Shown here in pieces: positions 50,759-62,439 of a stretch of 64,000 bases of DNA. Every line of letters starts with the position of its first letter. Position 1 is the first letter of the stretch. The DNA is from Solanum dulcamara (lineage: Eukaryota > Streptophyta > Magnoliopsida > Solanales > Solanaceae). The stretch spans positions 45,924,935 through 45,988,934 of the forward strand of contig NC_077247.1 of assembly GCF_947179165.1 (NCBI RefSeq), read 5' to 3'. The position numbers and the translations under genes are program-made. The notes beneath the pieces were generated by a model. The model was not told where the DNA came from. It saw only the letters and a program-made list of their open reading frames with translations, and made no database searches.

Positions 50759-50959
50759 ATTTCTTTTTTAATTGGAAAAAACAAAGAAAAAGGTGAAGGG
50801 GGTTAGAGAAAAGGAGACAATATTGTTTTTAGAGAAGAATATAAAAAAGGAATGCATGATAAGGACGTGTATGGATGGATGGATGTATGCAATAATGGAG
50901 AGAGGAAAAAGAGAAAAGGTGGACGTGGGTAGCATCATTTGTAAATTGAGCCTCATATT

Positions 50960-52985
50960 TCGTGTTACAATATCAATATGCCCTTATGGGGTTTGGTGGG
51001 AGTAGTCTTTCAGACTTCGATTTATGACATTTTTCTATTGAACATTTTTAATATATAATAAAATATTTAATTAGTAGTATATGTTTTCGGTTTAAATTTT
51101 GGAATTTTTTTAAGTGTATATCCTTAAGAGTTTCTTAGACAATTAAATTAACTATATAAAATATGTTATTTTTTTTAATTATAAGTATTTGTCTCCAATG
51201 AGTCGTAAAAATCCAAGCATTTTCTAATTGAGATTGATGTGTATAATTAAAAATGATGAAATATTTTATATGGTTAATTTAACTATCTAATTGACTATTG
51301 AGAACACGCACAATTTTTTAAAAAAACTTGAGAAACTGCCTAATTAGAATATTTTATTATGTATACGTTCAGGTGTTCAATTGGAACAAACAATAGTTTG
51401 AATATAAATAAAATTTATTGGCAAATTTAAGAAATTAACTATATACAAAGATACACCATAAAAAATACTTTTAATTTCATAAATTGAACAAGTAGTAACT
51501 ATTTTTATAATGGATGCAAGTAATATGAAAGAGAAGGAGTACTATTTTGCTAATGCTCTTTTTCTTATTGTGAGTTTTGAAAAGGTTAATAATTCCTATA
51601 TATGTCAAGTTCGTGTTTTAAGAGAATTTTCTCTTTCTCTATGTTGAATCCCTCCCAGATACTAATAACAAAGGAGTTACAAGTCCAAATTAAGAAGAAA
51701 AATAATCATATATATATGCTGATATTGTTCTTTGTTTCTTAAACATTACTTATTTATGATTATCCTTACCATTGAAATTGATGTTTATCGTCAGAACTTT
51801 GTATATGTATAACATCAAATTATGACAAATTAAATCCTCAATATATTCGAAACTTGTAAACTTTCGATGTCGTAAATGACCTTTCACCTAACAATGACAT
51901 AAATCAACAAGACAATTTGTGCCAAGAAACATTTGGTCTTTTCCCTCATTGCTATATATATCATAGTTTTCTATGCATATTGATAAATCACACTCACATG
52001 GGAGTTACCAATAGACTAAATTGACTGTACAATATATACAAACAATTAATACACAACCATTTCAAGCTGGCACATCCAAGATTTGCAAGTTTTCTAGTCT
52101 ACCTTAAGATTTGGATCCTAATTATTGCCATCCTATTTCTATGTGCAAGTGGCTAGGAGTTTCATGCTTTTTGTACTCGTTTGCTATGGGTATAATATAG
52201 CTATTAGATCTTTTTCATCGCGATCTCCGATCCACTCCAAATTTTACATCAAATATAATATTTTGTGTAAAATTTAGAGCAAATTTATTCCAATCAACTA
52301 CAAATTTTACAGTAAATTTGGTGTGTGAATAGGATAACACATGAAAATTATATATATTGAATGTTTTTTAGAAAAAAATTTATTTTATGAAATAAGAAAA
52401 TATAAATGAATTAAGAAATAATAATATAATAATAATAAATAAATATATATATATATATATATATATTATTTTATTTTTTGATGTAAAATTTGATACAATG
52501 AGTTAGAATTGATTTAGCTCAAATTTGATGTTATGTCAATTCCAATGTCATTTAATTTAATGTACATATTGCTAGGACAAAAATATAAGATATTTTGCAG
52601 AGACAAAATCATAGTATGACACTTTTGTACACTGACCAAGATTAGTTGTGAGACAGTGGTATTAACTATTGACGCGACACCAAATAAATGTGTGATAATT
52701 ATAGGTGTCATCTAATCAGTACTCTCTCTAATCCGTTTTAAGTGAACTATTAGGGGTATGACATTTTTAATTAATTATTTTAAAATTAGTCTCTTAAAAA
52801 ATGTAGAATAATTAAGAAGCTTACAAAAGGAAGGGTAAATATAAAAAAAAATTGAACTTTAAATAATTTAGTTATTTTGAATAATGAAAAATTCTAAACA
52901 ATTCACTTAATATGTACTAGAAGAAATAATGAGAACTATAGATCAGGTCCATTTTATCATAAAGAGTTAAAAATATTATTGACTT
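50960..52985. other. Intergenic, no gene recognised
   Basis: AT-rich, with a (TA)n run at about 52442-52466. The patch 52220-52330 contains related words in both orientations (caaattttacatcaaa, aaaatttagagcaaat) and may be a degenerate MITE. Confidence 0.45.
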
Positions 52986-52989
52986 ACGC

Positions 52990-53648
52990 GAAATTGAACA
53001 AAAATGTATTTAGTTAAAAATTTAATCTAAAAACATTTGGTCGTCAATAGGTTAGTCCAAAAAATACTCCTAACACTAATAATTTGATTCAAAATGCCCT
53101 TATTGTTATTTAATGGGTCAAAATATTCTTTTCCTAATAAATATATTATTATTTTTCTTTTTAAACACATTTTATTTCTAATAAAAATATTACTTTTAAG
53201 AACTTTATTCTTATTTTTTTTTCTTTTAAAGTCACTTTAACTAATAAAAATAAGTTAGAAAATAATCTTGTTTTTTCTTAATCTCATTTGAGAAATCAAA
53301 ATAGAATACTTACATGTACCTATATAAACGTAATATAGGTCATATATGTAAGCTCTTAGTAATTCCATCATTAATTTCGTTTCGATAACGATAACTTTTT
53401 TTATTAAAATAAAAAATATTTATATTTCTTAATCTTTTTTTCGAATTGAAGTACGATAAATTTTTGCTAATAACAAATTATTGTTAGGATAAGAATATGT
53501 TTTTAAAAAATAAAATAATATATTTATTTGGAAAAAAGACATTTTTGACTCATTAAATAATAATAAGGATAATTTTAGAAAAAATTATTGACGATAAAAA
53601 TATTTTTAGATCAAATCATTAATTGAGAGCATTTTTTTTTTCAATTTC
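52990..53648. mobile_element. Foldback/MITE-like element with ~190-bp inverted arms
   Basis: The left arm (52990-53180) begins gaaattgaacaaaaatg and includes aatctaaaaacatttggtcg and ttatttaatgggtcaaaata. The right arm (about 53475-53648), inverted, begins gaaattgaaaaaaaaaatg and includes gatctaaaaatatttttatcg and ttatttaatgagtcaaaaat in the same order. The spacer of about 290 bp is non-coding. A target duplication was not found. Confidence 0.7.
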
Positions 53649-53649
53649 A

Positions 53650-55119
53650 GATAATTCAAAAGCATTTTTGATCTTTTACTACGAGCTTTTCTTTGTTTTT
53701 TCATCTCTCAAAAGTTATAAGAAACTTACCTTATTTATTTTTTGTTCTCCAAAATTTTGTCTAGACGTAAAATTCCGTAACTTACGTTCTTTCACGTTCT
53801 CTTCCCCTTTCTTACTATAATTTATAGGTCCTCTATTTTGGACTTTTTCAAAAAAAAAAATCTTCGTCTTAGGAATTTTGATTGAAAAAAAAAAGAGCTT
53901 TATGCTTAGTGTTCTTGCAGAGAAAAGTCATTGTATCAAATAATTCTCTTCTCTCAACCAAACAAGATATTTAATCATTACCAATCATAAATTGTGCGAC
54001 AAGAATTGACGTGAGTAATATTTAAGAAAGTGAAAGCATAATTTTCTCATATTGATCCTTGGATTCCACTAAAACCTCGGCCTTAAAGTTTTGCCTTATA
54101 CATGTAAGGTAAAAAAAAAAACATCATTAGATGCAATTATTAGGATCTTTATTAGAGTAAATTCTAATAACCTTAGATAACCTTAATGACAAGATAGACT
54201 AAAATTAATCAATAAATTAGATAGGTGAATAGGGTATTTTGGTATGATAATCTATTACACACATGTATCAGATTAACAAAATCCTTTTAAACTTTACCAA
54301 AATATATCAAAGAAGCTTATGCAAGATACAACAGTGAGAATTTTTGTAGCTCTTTGTTCGTTTGAAGGTTATGTAAGGAATTGTAAGGATAAAAGTGGGC
54401 TTACTCATATAGATTGGTGTCGATTCACTAATGAGCCCAATTGAACTTAACAACAGCCCATTCTGATGGCCCAACATTGTAGGTATCATAAGTTTTTTTA
54501 GAATTAATTAGCAGAAACTAGACAATTTTAGATTTAAATCCTCATGTTAACAATTTGAGAGATCCAAGGTGCAAAATGTTTTTTTTTTCTTCCGTTACAA
54601 AAACTTATCTTAATGTTTATTAATTACTAATGTTGAAAATATGAAACGATAATATTCACTTTTCTAGTTTCAAATTTTCAAAAAATGTTTAGCAGAGAAT
54701 TAAACGCGCATCATAAAATGCGGGATCCAAAATCACATCAGTCTCCTTAATAGACAAAACTACCCTCCATATCTTAGCTTATACCAGACCATGACCTGCA
54801 TCCCCACTGTCTATAGGGGGTTCTTTTTGTCTTTTCAAGTTTCTCCTTTTGAAAAAGTGACTCTTCCTCTTCACTTCTCCTATATTTGCTCTTTGGATTT
54901 GGAATCCACAGCCTAGAAAACACACGTCTCCCCAATTTCCCTCTACACAAAGAGTCAAAAAGTTGGAAAAAAAAAGAAGCAAACACACACACACACAAAA
55001 GAAGAAGAAGACAGAAAAGGGCAAGAAATTTAAAGAAAGATTTGTTTACTAGGAGTGAAAGGGAAAGTAATAGTTTTGTTCACATTTTTTCCCAATTGGA
55101 AGTTGTTGAGAGTTAAGTA
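53650..55119. other. Intergenic, then promoter and 5' leader of the Rab gene
   Basis: No gene is seen from 53650 to about 54770. Nearer the ATG at 55120 the sequence becomes CT- then AG-rich, with a short (CA)n run at about 54982-54998 and gaagaagaagacagaaaagg, typical of a plant 5' leader. Antisense frames at 54774-55024 are shadows of this leader. Confidence 0.5.
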
Positions 55120-55340
55120 ATGGCTGGTTACAGAGCTGAAGATGACTATGATTACCTATTCAAGGTGGTACTAATTGGTGATTCAGGTGTTGGCAAGTCC
55201 AATTTGCTTTCAAGATTCACTAGAAATGAGTTTAGTCTTGAGTCCAAGTCTACAATTGGTGTTGAATTTGCTACTAAAAGCTTAACTGTTGATAATAAAG
55301 TCATCAAGGCTCAAATTTGGGACACTGCTGGTCAAGAAAG
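55120..55340 (+). CDS. RABA1: RABA1-type (Rab11) small GTPase, exon 1 only
   Basis: The exon encodes [20 protein letters not shown] onward. The phosphate-binding loop GDSGVGKS is at residues 20-27, the switch I/effector block SKSTIGVEF at 42-50, and WDTAGQER at 67-74. RABA1 proteins recycle membrane between trans-Golgi/endosome and plasma membrane in plants. The 221-nt exon ends GAAAG|gtacaa, splitting the Arg codon in phase 2, which is where plant RABA genes normally have their single intron. The expected second exon (RAITSAYYRGA..., the G4/G5 boxes and the C-terminal prenylated Cys pair) is not found anywhere to 64000. The first 1.4 kb downstream look like ordinary intron, then come an antisense LINE and an inverted repeat. 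The gene either has an intron of more than 8.6 kb or has been truncated. Confidence 0.9.
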
Positions 55341-57068
55341 GTACAATTTTTCATAACCCCATTTCTCTTTTTTCTTGATCTGAGCATCCTCTCTTTATGT
55401 TTGGGATGATTTGTGTTGTTTTGGTGAGTGATGCTTCTCTGATCCGGTGTATGTTGGGAATGAAATGCGCTTCATGTTTCAAGAATTTCAAAGCCCTGAT
55501 CTGAATTTGAACAATGTGAGTATTATATGCTATCTCTGTGTGGTGTTTTACTGGATTACATGTAGGAATTAAGTTACTTAGGAATTTGAGATGTAGTTTC
55601 TAATAGATCTGATGGGTATTTGGTTTCTTGATCTGGGATACTGTGATGCTTTTATATTTTGATTTGGATTTGAGTTACTATTAGATCTTCCATATCTTGC
55701 CTTCTTATTGTTGTTTTAGACTTAATTGGCTTCCTTTCTAAGGTAAGATGTGCTTGACATTGTTGGATACTGTGACTATTGCCAAAGGAAGCCTCAAATT
55801 TATCATCTTTGTGATAATTTCTTCTATGCCTTATTTAAGTACACTTGCAAATGATACAAACGTTTTTGCTTTAGAAGATTGTGTTGTGCTATTAATTTTG
55901 TTTTAGATTGTAGTGTCTGTATTGGCAATGACAAAAGAATTGAACATAAGTAGACCAGTTGACAAACCATGTTCTCCGGTAGAGTTCTATGGGAAGATGA
56001 AAGTTTTAAGTGTCTCAGTCCCATTTTTTAGGATGCCATAATTCCTGCATGGTCAAACAGTTGTTTTCTTTGACTATGATTTTTACGGTCTTATCAATAA
56101 ACAAATGTATAACTCCCCAGGAAATTGAATTGCACTCAAACATTTTCTACAGTTTTAATCAAAAGGAATTGTGATCTAAAGTCCTAACCATAGCCCTGTG
56201 AATGCGTAAATTCTACTTAAGAAAACCAAAGAGTGATGCAACAACTATTTTATTACAGATTATTTGATGAGGCATTGGACCAATGAATTTAAAGGCAGCT
56301 GCTGGTTGTTTTGATATTTGGGGTATGCACAAAAGTTGGTTGGTAGTGACTAGCAATGGAAATATAAACAATTTAGTTTCTAGGAACCTGTAGCAGTGTT
56401 AGCTAAAGTGTGTGCAGCAGCACGCTGAATTGGCATGTCAAAGTGTGTGGTAACAAATTCTAAAGGGAACTTGATTACTTCTTTATTTTAGCAGAAATAG
56501 TTGAACGATTTAAAGTGAGACATCTGGTGCATATGCTTTCTGTCTTTGGGGGCATGCATTTGTTTATGCTACTGGTAGTTTTTTTTTTTTTTTCTTTTGT
56601 CTTGCATTGAAAAATGAACATGTTCATCTGGTGATATATGATTTGTGTTAACATTAACTCTGGGCATCTTCTATTTTTGCAATAGTAATGGAAGTCAAAA
56701 ATGCAAATGTGTCCATAATAGATGATTAAATCCTAATGTGAATGTGGATCAAACGAACCAAACAACAACAACAACAACAACAACAACCCAGTGAAATCCC
56801 ACATCGTAGGGTCTGGGGAGGATAAAGTGTACGCAGACCTGACTCCTACCAATGTAGGACGGCTGTTTCCGAAAGACCCTCGGCTCAATAGAAGCATAAA
56901 AAAAGGTCAGACAAGAATATTAAAAGTAGATAAATATATAATGAAATAATCAAAGCACAAAAAGCAATAAGTATTATCAGATAGTAACATAAATACCATA
57001 AATCAAAGTACAAGGGATCATAGTGCATCAATACGCCTACGGATAAGGGGGAGAAATGCCACTATGTG

Positions 57069-58256
57069 CTAGCCTTCAACCCTAATGTGTGTCCTCCACA
57101 CCCTCCTATCTAAGGTCATGTCCTCGGTAAGTCGTAAATGCGTCATGTCCTGTCTGATCACCTCTCCCCAGTATTTCTTCGGCCTACCCCTACCTCTTCT
57201 GAAACCATCCATGGCCAACCTCTCACATCTCCGCACTGGTGCATCTGGGACTCTCCTCTTCACATGCCCAAACCATCTCAGTCGTGTCTCCCGCATCTTG
57301 TCTTCCACCGAGGCCACTCTTACCTTGTCTCGAATAGCCTCATTTCTAATCCTGTCGCTCCTAGTATGCCCACACATCCATCTCAACATTCTCATCTCGG
57401 CAACTTTCATCTTTTGCACGTGAGAGACCTTAACTGGCCAACACTCCGCCCCGTATAACATAGCTGGTCTAACCACCACTTTGTAGAACTTGCCCTTAAG
57501 TTGTGGTGGCACCTTCTTGTCACACAACACACCGGAGGCGAGCCTCCATTTCCTCCATCCTGCCCCAATACGATGTGTGACATCCTCGTCGATCTTCCCG
57601 TTGCCTTGCATTATAGAACCAAGGTACTTAAAACTACTTTTCTTTTGGATGGCTTGATCCCCGAGCCTAACTTCCGCGCCAACCTTCTGAGGTGTCTCAC
57701 TGAACTGGCACTCTAGGTACTTTGTCTTGGTCCTACTCAGCTTAAACCCTTTAGACTCTAAGGTGCGTCTCCAATCTTCCAACTTAGCGTTAACTCCGCT
57801 ACGAGTCTCATTGATGAGGACTATGTCGTCCGCAAAAAGCATACACCATGGCACCTCACCTTGAATTCGTCGCGTCAATACATCCATCACCAAGGCAAAT
57901 AGAAACGGACTCAAGGTTGATCCTTGATGCAACCCCATCACCACCGGGAAGTGTTCTGAGTCCCCTCCTACTGTCCTTACCCTGGTTTTGGCACCCTCGT
58001 ACATGTCCTTGATCAACCTTATGTACGCTACCGGTACACCTTTAGCCTCCAAACATCTCCATAGTATCTCTCGAGGGACTTTATCATAAGCCTTTTCTAA
58101 GTCGATGAATACCATATGCAAGTCTCTCTTCCTCTCCCTATATTGCTCCATTAGTCTTCTCATAAGATGGATGGCTTCCGTAGTTGAGCGTCCCGACATA
58201 AATCCAAACTGGTTTTCTGAAATAGACACGCCTCTCCTCACCCTCATCTCCACCAC
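57069..58256 (-). pseudogene. RTE LINE ORF, C-terminal part: reverse transcriptase
   Basis: The 395-codon stretch contains [30 protein letters not shown] (first catalytic Asp), [18 protein letters not shown], the active site [10 protein letters not shown] and [10 protein letters not shown], and the C-terminal [14 protein letters not shown]...[14 protein letters not shown] block that is typical of plant RTE elements. It should be continuous with the endonuclease frame. Two lesions separate them: a one-base loss in a G run near 58325 and a TAG in place of a Trp codon near 58263. All catalytic motifs are intact. Confidence 0.9.
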
Positions 58257-58282
58257 TCTTTCCTACACTTTCATAGTATGGC

Positions 58283-60016
58283 TTAGAAGCTTGATACCTC
58301 TGTAGTTGTCGCAACTCTGGCTATCCCCTTGTTTTTGTATAGAGGGATCATGATGCTCGACCTCCATTCTACGGGCATCATTGCAGTCGAGAAGATGACA
58401 TTAAATAACCTAGTCAGCCATTCCAAACCTACCGAGCCCGCACTCTTCCAAAATTCTCCAGGGATCTCATCAGGTCCGGTCGCTCTTCCCCAGCGCATCC
58501 TACGAACAACACCTTTAACCTCATCGACCGTAATACTGCTACAACCCCCAATATCGTGACTCCTTCCTATATGTTCCAAATCTCCCAACACAATTTCTGT
58601 GTCCCCACTGTCATTCAAAAGTTTATGGAAGTAAGACTGCCATCTTTGTTTGATAAGGGTGTCCTCTGCCAATACTTTTCCGTGCTCGTCTTTAATGCAC
58701 TTCACTTGATCCACATCGCGTGCCCTTCTCTCCCGGGCTTTGGCTAGCCTGAATAACTTCCTGTCCCCACCTTTCTCTTCTAGTTCAGCATAAAGGCGTT
58801 CAAAAGCTGCCGTTTTTGCCGTTGCAACCGCCGACTTTGCCTCCTTCCTCGCTATCGTATACAGTTCCCCATTCGTCCACTTCTCCACCTCATCCTTGCT
58901 CTCCATCAACTTAGCATACGCCAGCTTCTTTGCTTCCACTTTCCCTTGCACTTCTTCATTCCACCACCAGTCCCCTCGATGCCGTCTACGACTGCTTGTT
59001 GAGACTCCTAATACCTCCCTTGCTACAGCCCTAATACAACTAGCTGTCCTATCCCACATACCGTTCGCATCCCCACTACTATCCCAGGCTCCCATATTCT
59101 TCAATTTCTCTCCCATCTCTAGGGCCCTAACGGTTGTCAAACTCCCCCATCTGATCCTAGGTCGTTCTTCCCCGACCCTCCTCGTCCTCGTCAGCTTAAT
59201 CCCTAAATCCATCACTAAGAGCTTATGTCGGGTTGTAAGGTTATCGATCGGGATGACCTTACAGTCTTTGCACAAACCTTTATCATCCTTCCTAAGGAGT
59301 AAAAAATCTATCTGAGTTTTAGCCACTGAGCTACGGAAGGTTACCAAGTGGTCCTCCTTCTTTGGAAAACTCGAGTTGGCTATCACTAACCCGAAAGCTC
59401 TTGCGAAATCCAGAAGTGAGATTCCTCCTCCATTTCTGTCCCCGAAGCCAAAGCCCCCATGTACATCATCATACCCTCCTGAAATAGACCCGATGTGCCC
59501 ATTAAAATCCCCTCCCACGAAAAGCTTCTCAGTAGGTGGTATGCCTACCACTAACTCGTCCAAATCCTCCCAAAAGCGCCTCTTATCCTTCTCGCGTAAG
59601 CCCACTTGCGGCGCATAAGTACTAATAACGTTCAACGTGATCCCTTCAACGACCATTTTAATCGACATCATCCTATCATTGACTCTCCTAACCTCCACCA
59701 CCTGATCCCTTAAATCACTGTCTATTAAAATGCCTACCCCATTCCTATACTTCGATTTGCCAGAAAACCAAAGCTTATACCCGCCTACCTCCTTAGCTTT
59801 AGAGCCTACCCATTTTGTCTCCTGGACACAGGCTATATTAATCTTCCTCTTCTTTAGAATCTTAACCAGTTCTATGGATTTACCCGTTAACGTCCCAATG
59901 TTCCAAGAACCTATTCTCAGTCTAGACGCTCCTTTAACCCACTTACCCCTCCTTACCCTCGTCCCCGTCCATGCGCGAGAACATGACCCTAGTCTACCAT
60001 CACTATCCAAAGCCAC
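58283..60016 (-). pseudogene. RTE LINE ORF, N-terminal part: AP-type endonuclease and start of RT
   Basis: The 577-codon frame holds an apurinic/apyrimidinic-type endonuclease with all expected signatures: [10 protein letters not shown] (Asn), CVQETKW (Glu), [19 protein letters not shown] (Asp/Asn), KTQIDFLL and the terminal [12 protein letters not shown] (His). A basic linker with a possible nucleic-acid-binding coiled segment ([20 protein letters not shown]) follows, then the first RT region ([29 protein letters not shown]). It goes out of frame after YKNKG. In an intact RTE element both parts form one protein of roughly 970 residues. This nuclease nicks target DNA to prime reverse transcription. 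Confidence 0.9.
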
Positions 60017-60719
60017 GAAAATGCGTATGAACTAATAAATTATTAGGGGTCTAAAGTCGGCAAAATGTAACGACAAGTACAAGAACAAAGACTAGATATA
60101 TAAATATATAAAAACCGGAGGTACCAACTCCGGTAGAAATGAACCTGGTTACCGCCGGAAAATACCGCTCCCGTCGGAGTACTGTTCACGTCGGCGTACG
60201 GAATTGAGTTGCAGCGGTTGTTCGTCACCGGAAATCCAGATCTATACACCTGAAAAAAAAAAAAAAAACTTCGCCGGAAATGGGTATTGAGAAATCAGGA
60301 TGCAGAACCACTGAAAACCCCAACTCAGTCAAAGATCTTAATCGCCGCAGCTTAGCCAATGGTTCGCCGCTATTAGCAGTCGTTTACCGCTGGAGTTCGC
60401 TGCCTGAAAGACAGAGGAGAAATAAACTGGTGGGAAGTCGGTGGCGGCGAAGTTCGTCGGAGCTGAGTTGAATAGATGAGTGAGAAACAGGGAGCAACGC
60501 CAGAGGTTACAATAGATCGGCGATGAACATACAGGAAACAGGTACAACGCCAGAGGATAAAATTGGGGACTCTGCTGTTGGGAAAACTCAGGTTAGACGG
60601 AAAATTTCTATTTATTTCGTGTGGGGAGCTTTGGCTCTTTATCTTCACTAAAGTAATGGAGTACACCTACTTACCATATTTTTTACAAATTGAAAAGATT
60701 ACATTTTTTTCCACTTTTT

Positions 60720-60893
60720 TTAATATAAAGTTGTTGGTATGTGATCAGGAGGTCATGAGTTTAAGTCTTGGAAATAGCCTCTGGCAGAAATGCAAGGTAA
60801 GGCTGGGTACAATAGACTCTTGTGGTCGGACCCTTTCCCGGACCCTGCGCATAGCGGAAGCTTAGTGCACCGGGTTGCCCCCTTAATGTAAAG
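60720..60893 (+). mobile_element. 5'-truncated SINE (TS/SolS type) in the left arm
   Basis: The body 60731-60882 matches the 3' part of the SINE at 11275-11457 (ctctggcagaaatgcaaggt, ggaccctgcgcatagcggaa, gcaccgggttgcccc). It lacks the tRNA-like head with the A-box. It is flanked by ttaatataaag (60720-60730) and ttaatgtaaag (60883-60893), an 11-bp duplication with one mismatch. The right arm has the unoccupied site (ttaatgcaaagtaattaatg inverted). Confidence 0.85.
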
Positions 60894-60969
60894 TAATTAA
60901 TGTGAGGTGATGTATTTTTATTTTCTATTTTCCGAACTTATTAATCTCTGAGTTAATTTAACACAACAT

Positions 60970-61462
60970 AATAAATTTGTTTATCATAACAAAGTGTTAA
61001 TAAATTTGTTAATTATTCCATAGCTTTTTTTTTTTAATTTTGTTTTAGTTTATATATCTATAGTCAAGTGGAAACAAATGAATGCTCCAACACACACACA
61101 AACACATCTATGAATTATTCCAATGCTCGGAGGATTTTGTGTTTGGAGAGAAAAAGTGAAATCTGTTTTTATTTTTAAAAAAATATATCATTTTATCTCT
61201 CTGTTTGTGTATGTGAGAAATAAAAGAATTTGTATGCTACAACCAGTTTTTTTGGATGTTCTAAAGCCAAAAGTATTTTTGAAAATTACTTATCAGGCCA
61301 ATTAAACATGTTAAATTCCTGTTGAACAATTTTAGTATTAAATAATATAAAAATAAAATTAATGATAACAACTTTAACAATGGTTATGATACTTGTTAAT
61401 CTAATATAATCTTGACCTTTAAGTATGTTTTGAAGATTTGGTGTTTAATTTTAGTTGACAGT
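60970..61462. other. 493-bp segment present only in the left arm
   Basis: Alignment with the right arm breaks after cacaacat (60962-60969) and resumes at ttttgttaggtatcattaaac (61462). The interval is AT-rich and non-coding, with a poly(T) near 61027 and a (CA)n run near 61091. It has no clear terminal repeats, so it may be an insertion in this arm or a deletion from the other. Confidence 0.6.
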
Positions 61463-61613
61463 TTTGTTAGGTATCATTAAACAAAATTCAAAAAGTTAAA
61501 CAACACCAATAAATAAATAAAAGTATTTATTGATGAGATAAAATAAGAAAAAAGCATAACTAAAATTATTTATTTTAAAAAAGGAAATAGCGTCAACAAA
61601 AAAAATTCTAAAC

Positions 61614-61825
61614 AACATCTACACCACCGACATAAGTCAGACCACCCTCTTCCATGGTATCATTCTTAACCTCTTGATCAAAGGTAAGAAAATGATGCCT
61701 CAACTCCCACAATTCACGCTTCAGTTCTTCTACTTTACTTTATCCTTCAAGAGTTCAATCTTCCAGATGGTATGGAGCCGTCTTCAAAGTGCAACACGCT
61801 CATTTCCATTCATTGGAGAAGATAT
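61614..61825 (-). pseudogene. Coding-like remnant in the left arm, unrecognised
   Basis: On the minus strand it reads MNGNERVAL, a stop, RRLHTIWKIELLKDKVK, then after a frame change VEELKRELWELRHHFLTF and DQEVKNDTMEEGGLTYVGG ending VDVV and a stop at about 61614. The Lys/Glu/Leu-rich middle resembles a short coiled coil. A decayed relative sits in the right arm at about 63428-63610. I do not recognise the family. The paired presence suggests it was part of the sequence that was duplicated in inverse orientation. Confidence 0.5.
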
Positions 61826-62439
61826 GGTAGAGTTTAGTGATGTGGAGATTTTTTGACTTTTTATAGGATGATGGACAAGTGATATTAGAAGGAAAGAGGC
61901 TTGAGTGTATTTAAAGGCTAAGAAGTCGAAAAGGTTCGTTGGGAGATTCAAGAGTTGCATTGATTAGTTCGAATCATAACATTGATTTTATAAAAAATAT
62001 TCAAAAAGTTCTTTTTTGATAGGTTGTGAGATATTAAGTGACTCTACACTGATACTCCCTTTCCCTAAAATTCGACCAAAATGTGTAGAAAGGAATGCAA
62101 AAGATTTTCTTTACTTTCTTGTCAGAAAATTTACTGTTTTACACTCATCACCCAAAGTCTTTATTCTTTCATTTTTCCTTATTAAATCTATTCATGTCAA
62201 AATATTGGACTGAAAAAAAACTAATACTAAAAAGGAAAATAAATCAATGTAAATAAGGAGATTGACTTATATTCGAGAAAGAGCATCACTCATTGTATTA
62301 TGGAATTCAAACGATTCTCTATTCCTCGCGTTTATACTATCACAATGAAAAGGAAAATACATCAATGTAAATAAGACAATTCATTGAAAACTCAAGCTTT
62401 CTGGATGACTTAATTTCAACATGTCCAGTAAGCTCAATT

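Larger units (their letters stand above)
56759..60600 (-). mobile_element. Near-complete RTE-clade LINE, antisense downstream of the Rab exon
   Basis: The 3' end is the TTG-repeat tail at 56759-56788 (seen as AAC repeats). Then, reading leftward on the minus strand, come a 3' UTR to about 57060, a reverse-transcriptase frame (57069-58256), an endonuclease frame (58283-60016) and a GC-rich 5' leader to about 60600. The leader contains a duplicated ggaaacagg(ta/gag)caacgccagagg unit near 60490 and 60550. The 5' limit is not exact because no target duplication was found. The 3' UTR and C-terminal protein match the truncated copy at 29330-30262. An additional A-run at 60253-60268 lies inside the leader. 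Confidence 0.9.
60624..62347. repeat. Left arm of a kilobase-scale inverted repeat
   Basis: The arm begins ggggagctttggctctttat and ends ctctattcctcgcg...atcacaatga. Its inverse occurs at 62905-63887. It is longer than the right arm because of a 5'-truncated SINE (60731-60893 including duplication) and a 493-bp segment at 60970-61462 absent from the right arm. The remaining sequence aligns along its length with many substitutions and small gaps, for example ggtgatgagtgtaaaacag-type and atcaatgtaaataaggagat blocks. The arms are therefore old or were unequal to begin with. Confidence 0.85.

Noticed and set aside
54774..55024. Minus-strand frames near the Rab start
   Set aside because: Antisense to the Rab 5' leader; low-complexity Phe/Ser/Cys runs.
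57085..59315. Plus-strand open frames across the LINE
   Set aside because: Antisense shadows of the GC-richer LINE coding sequence.
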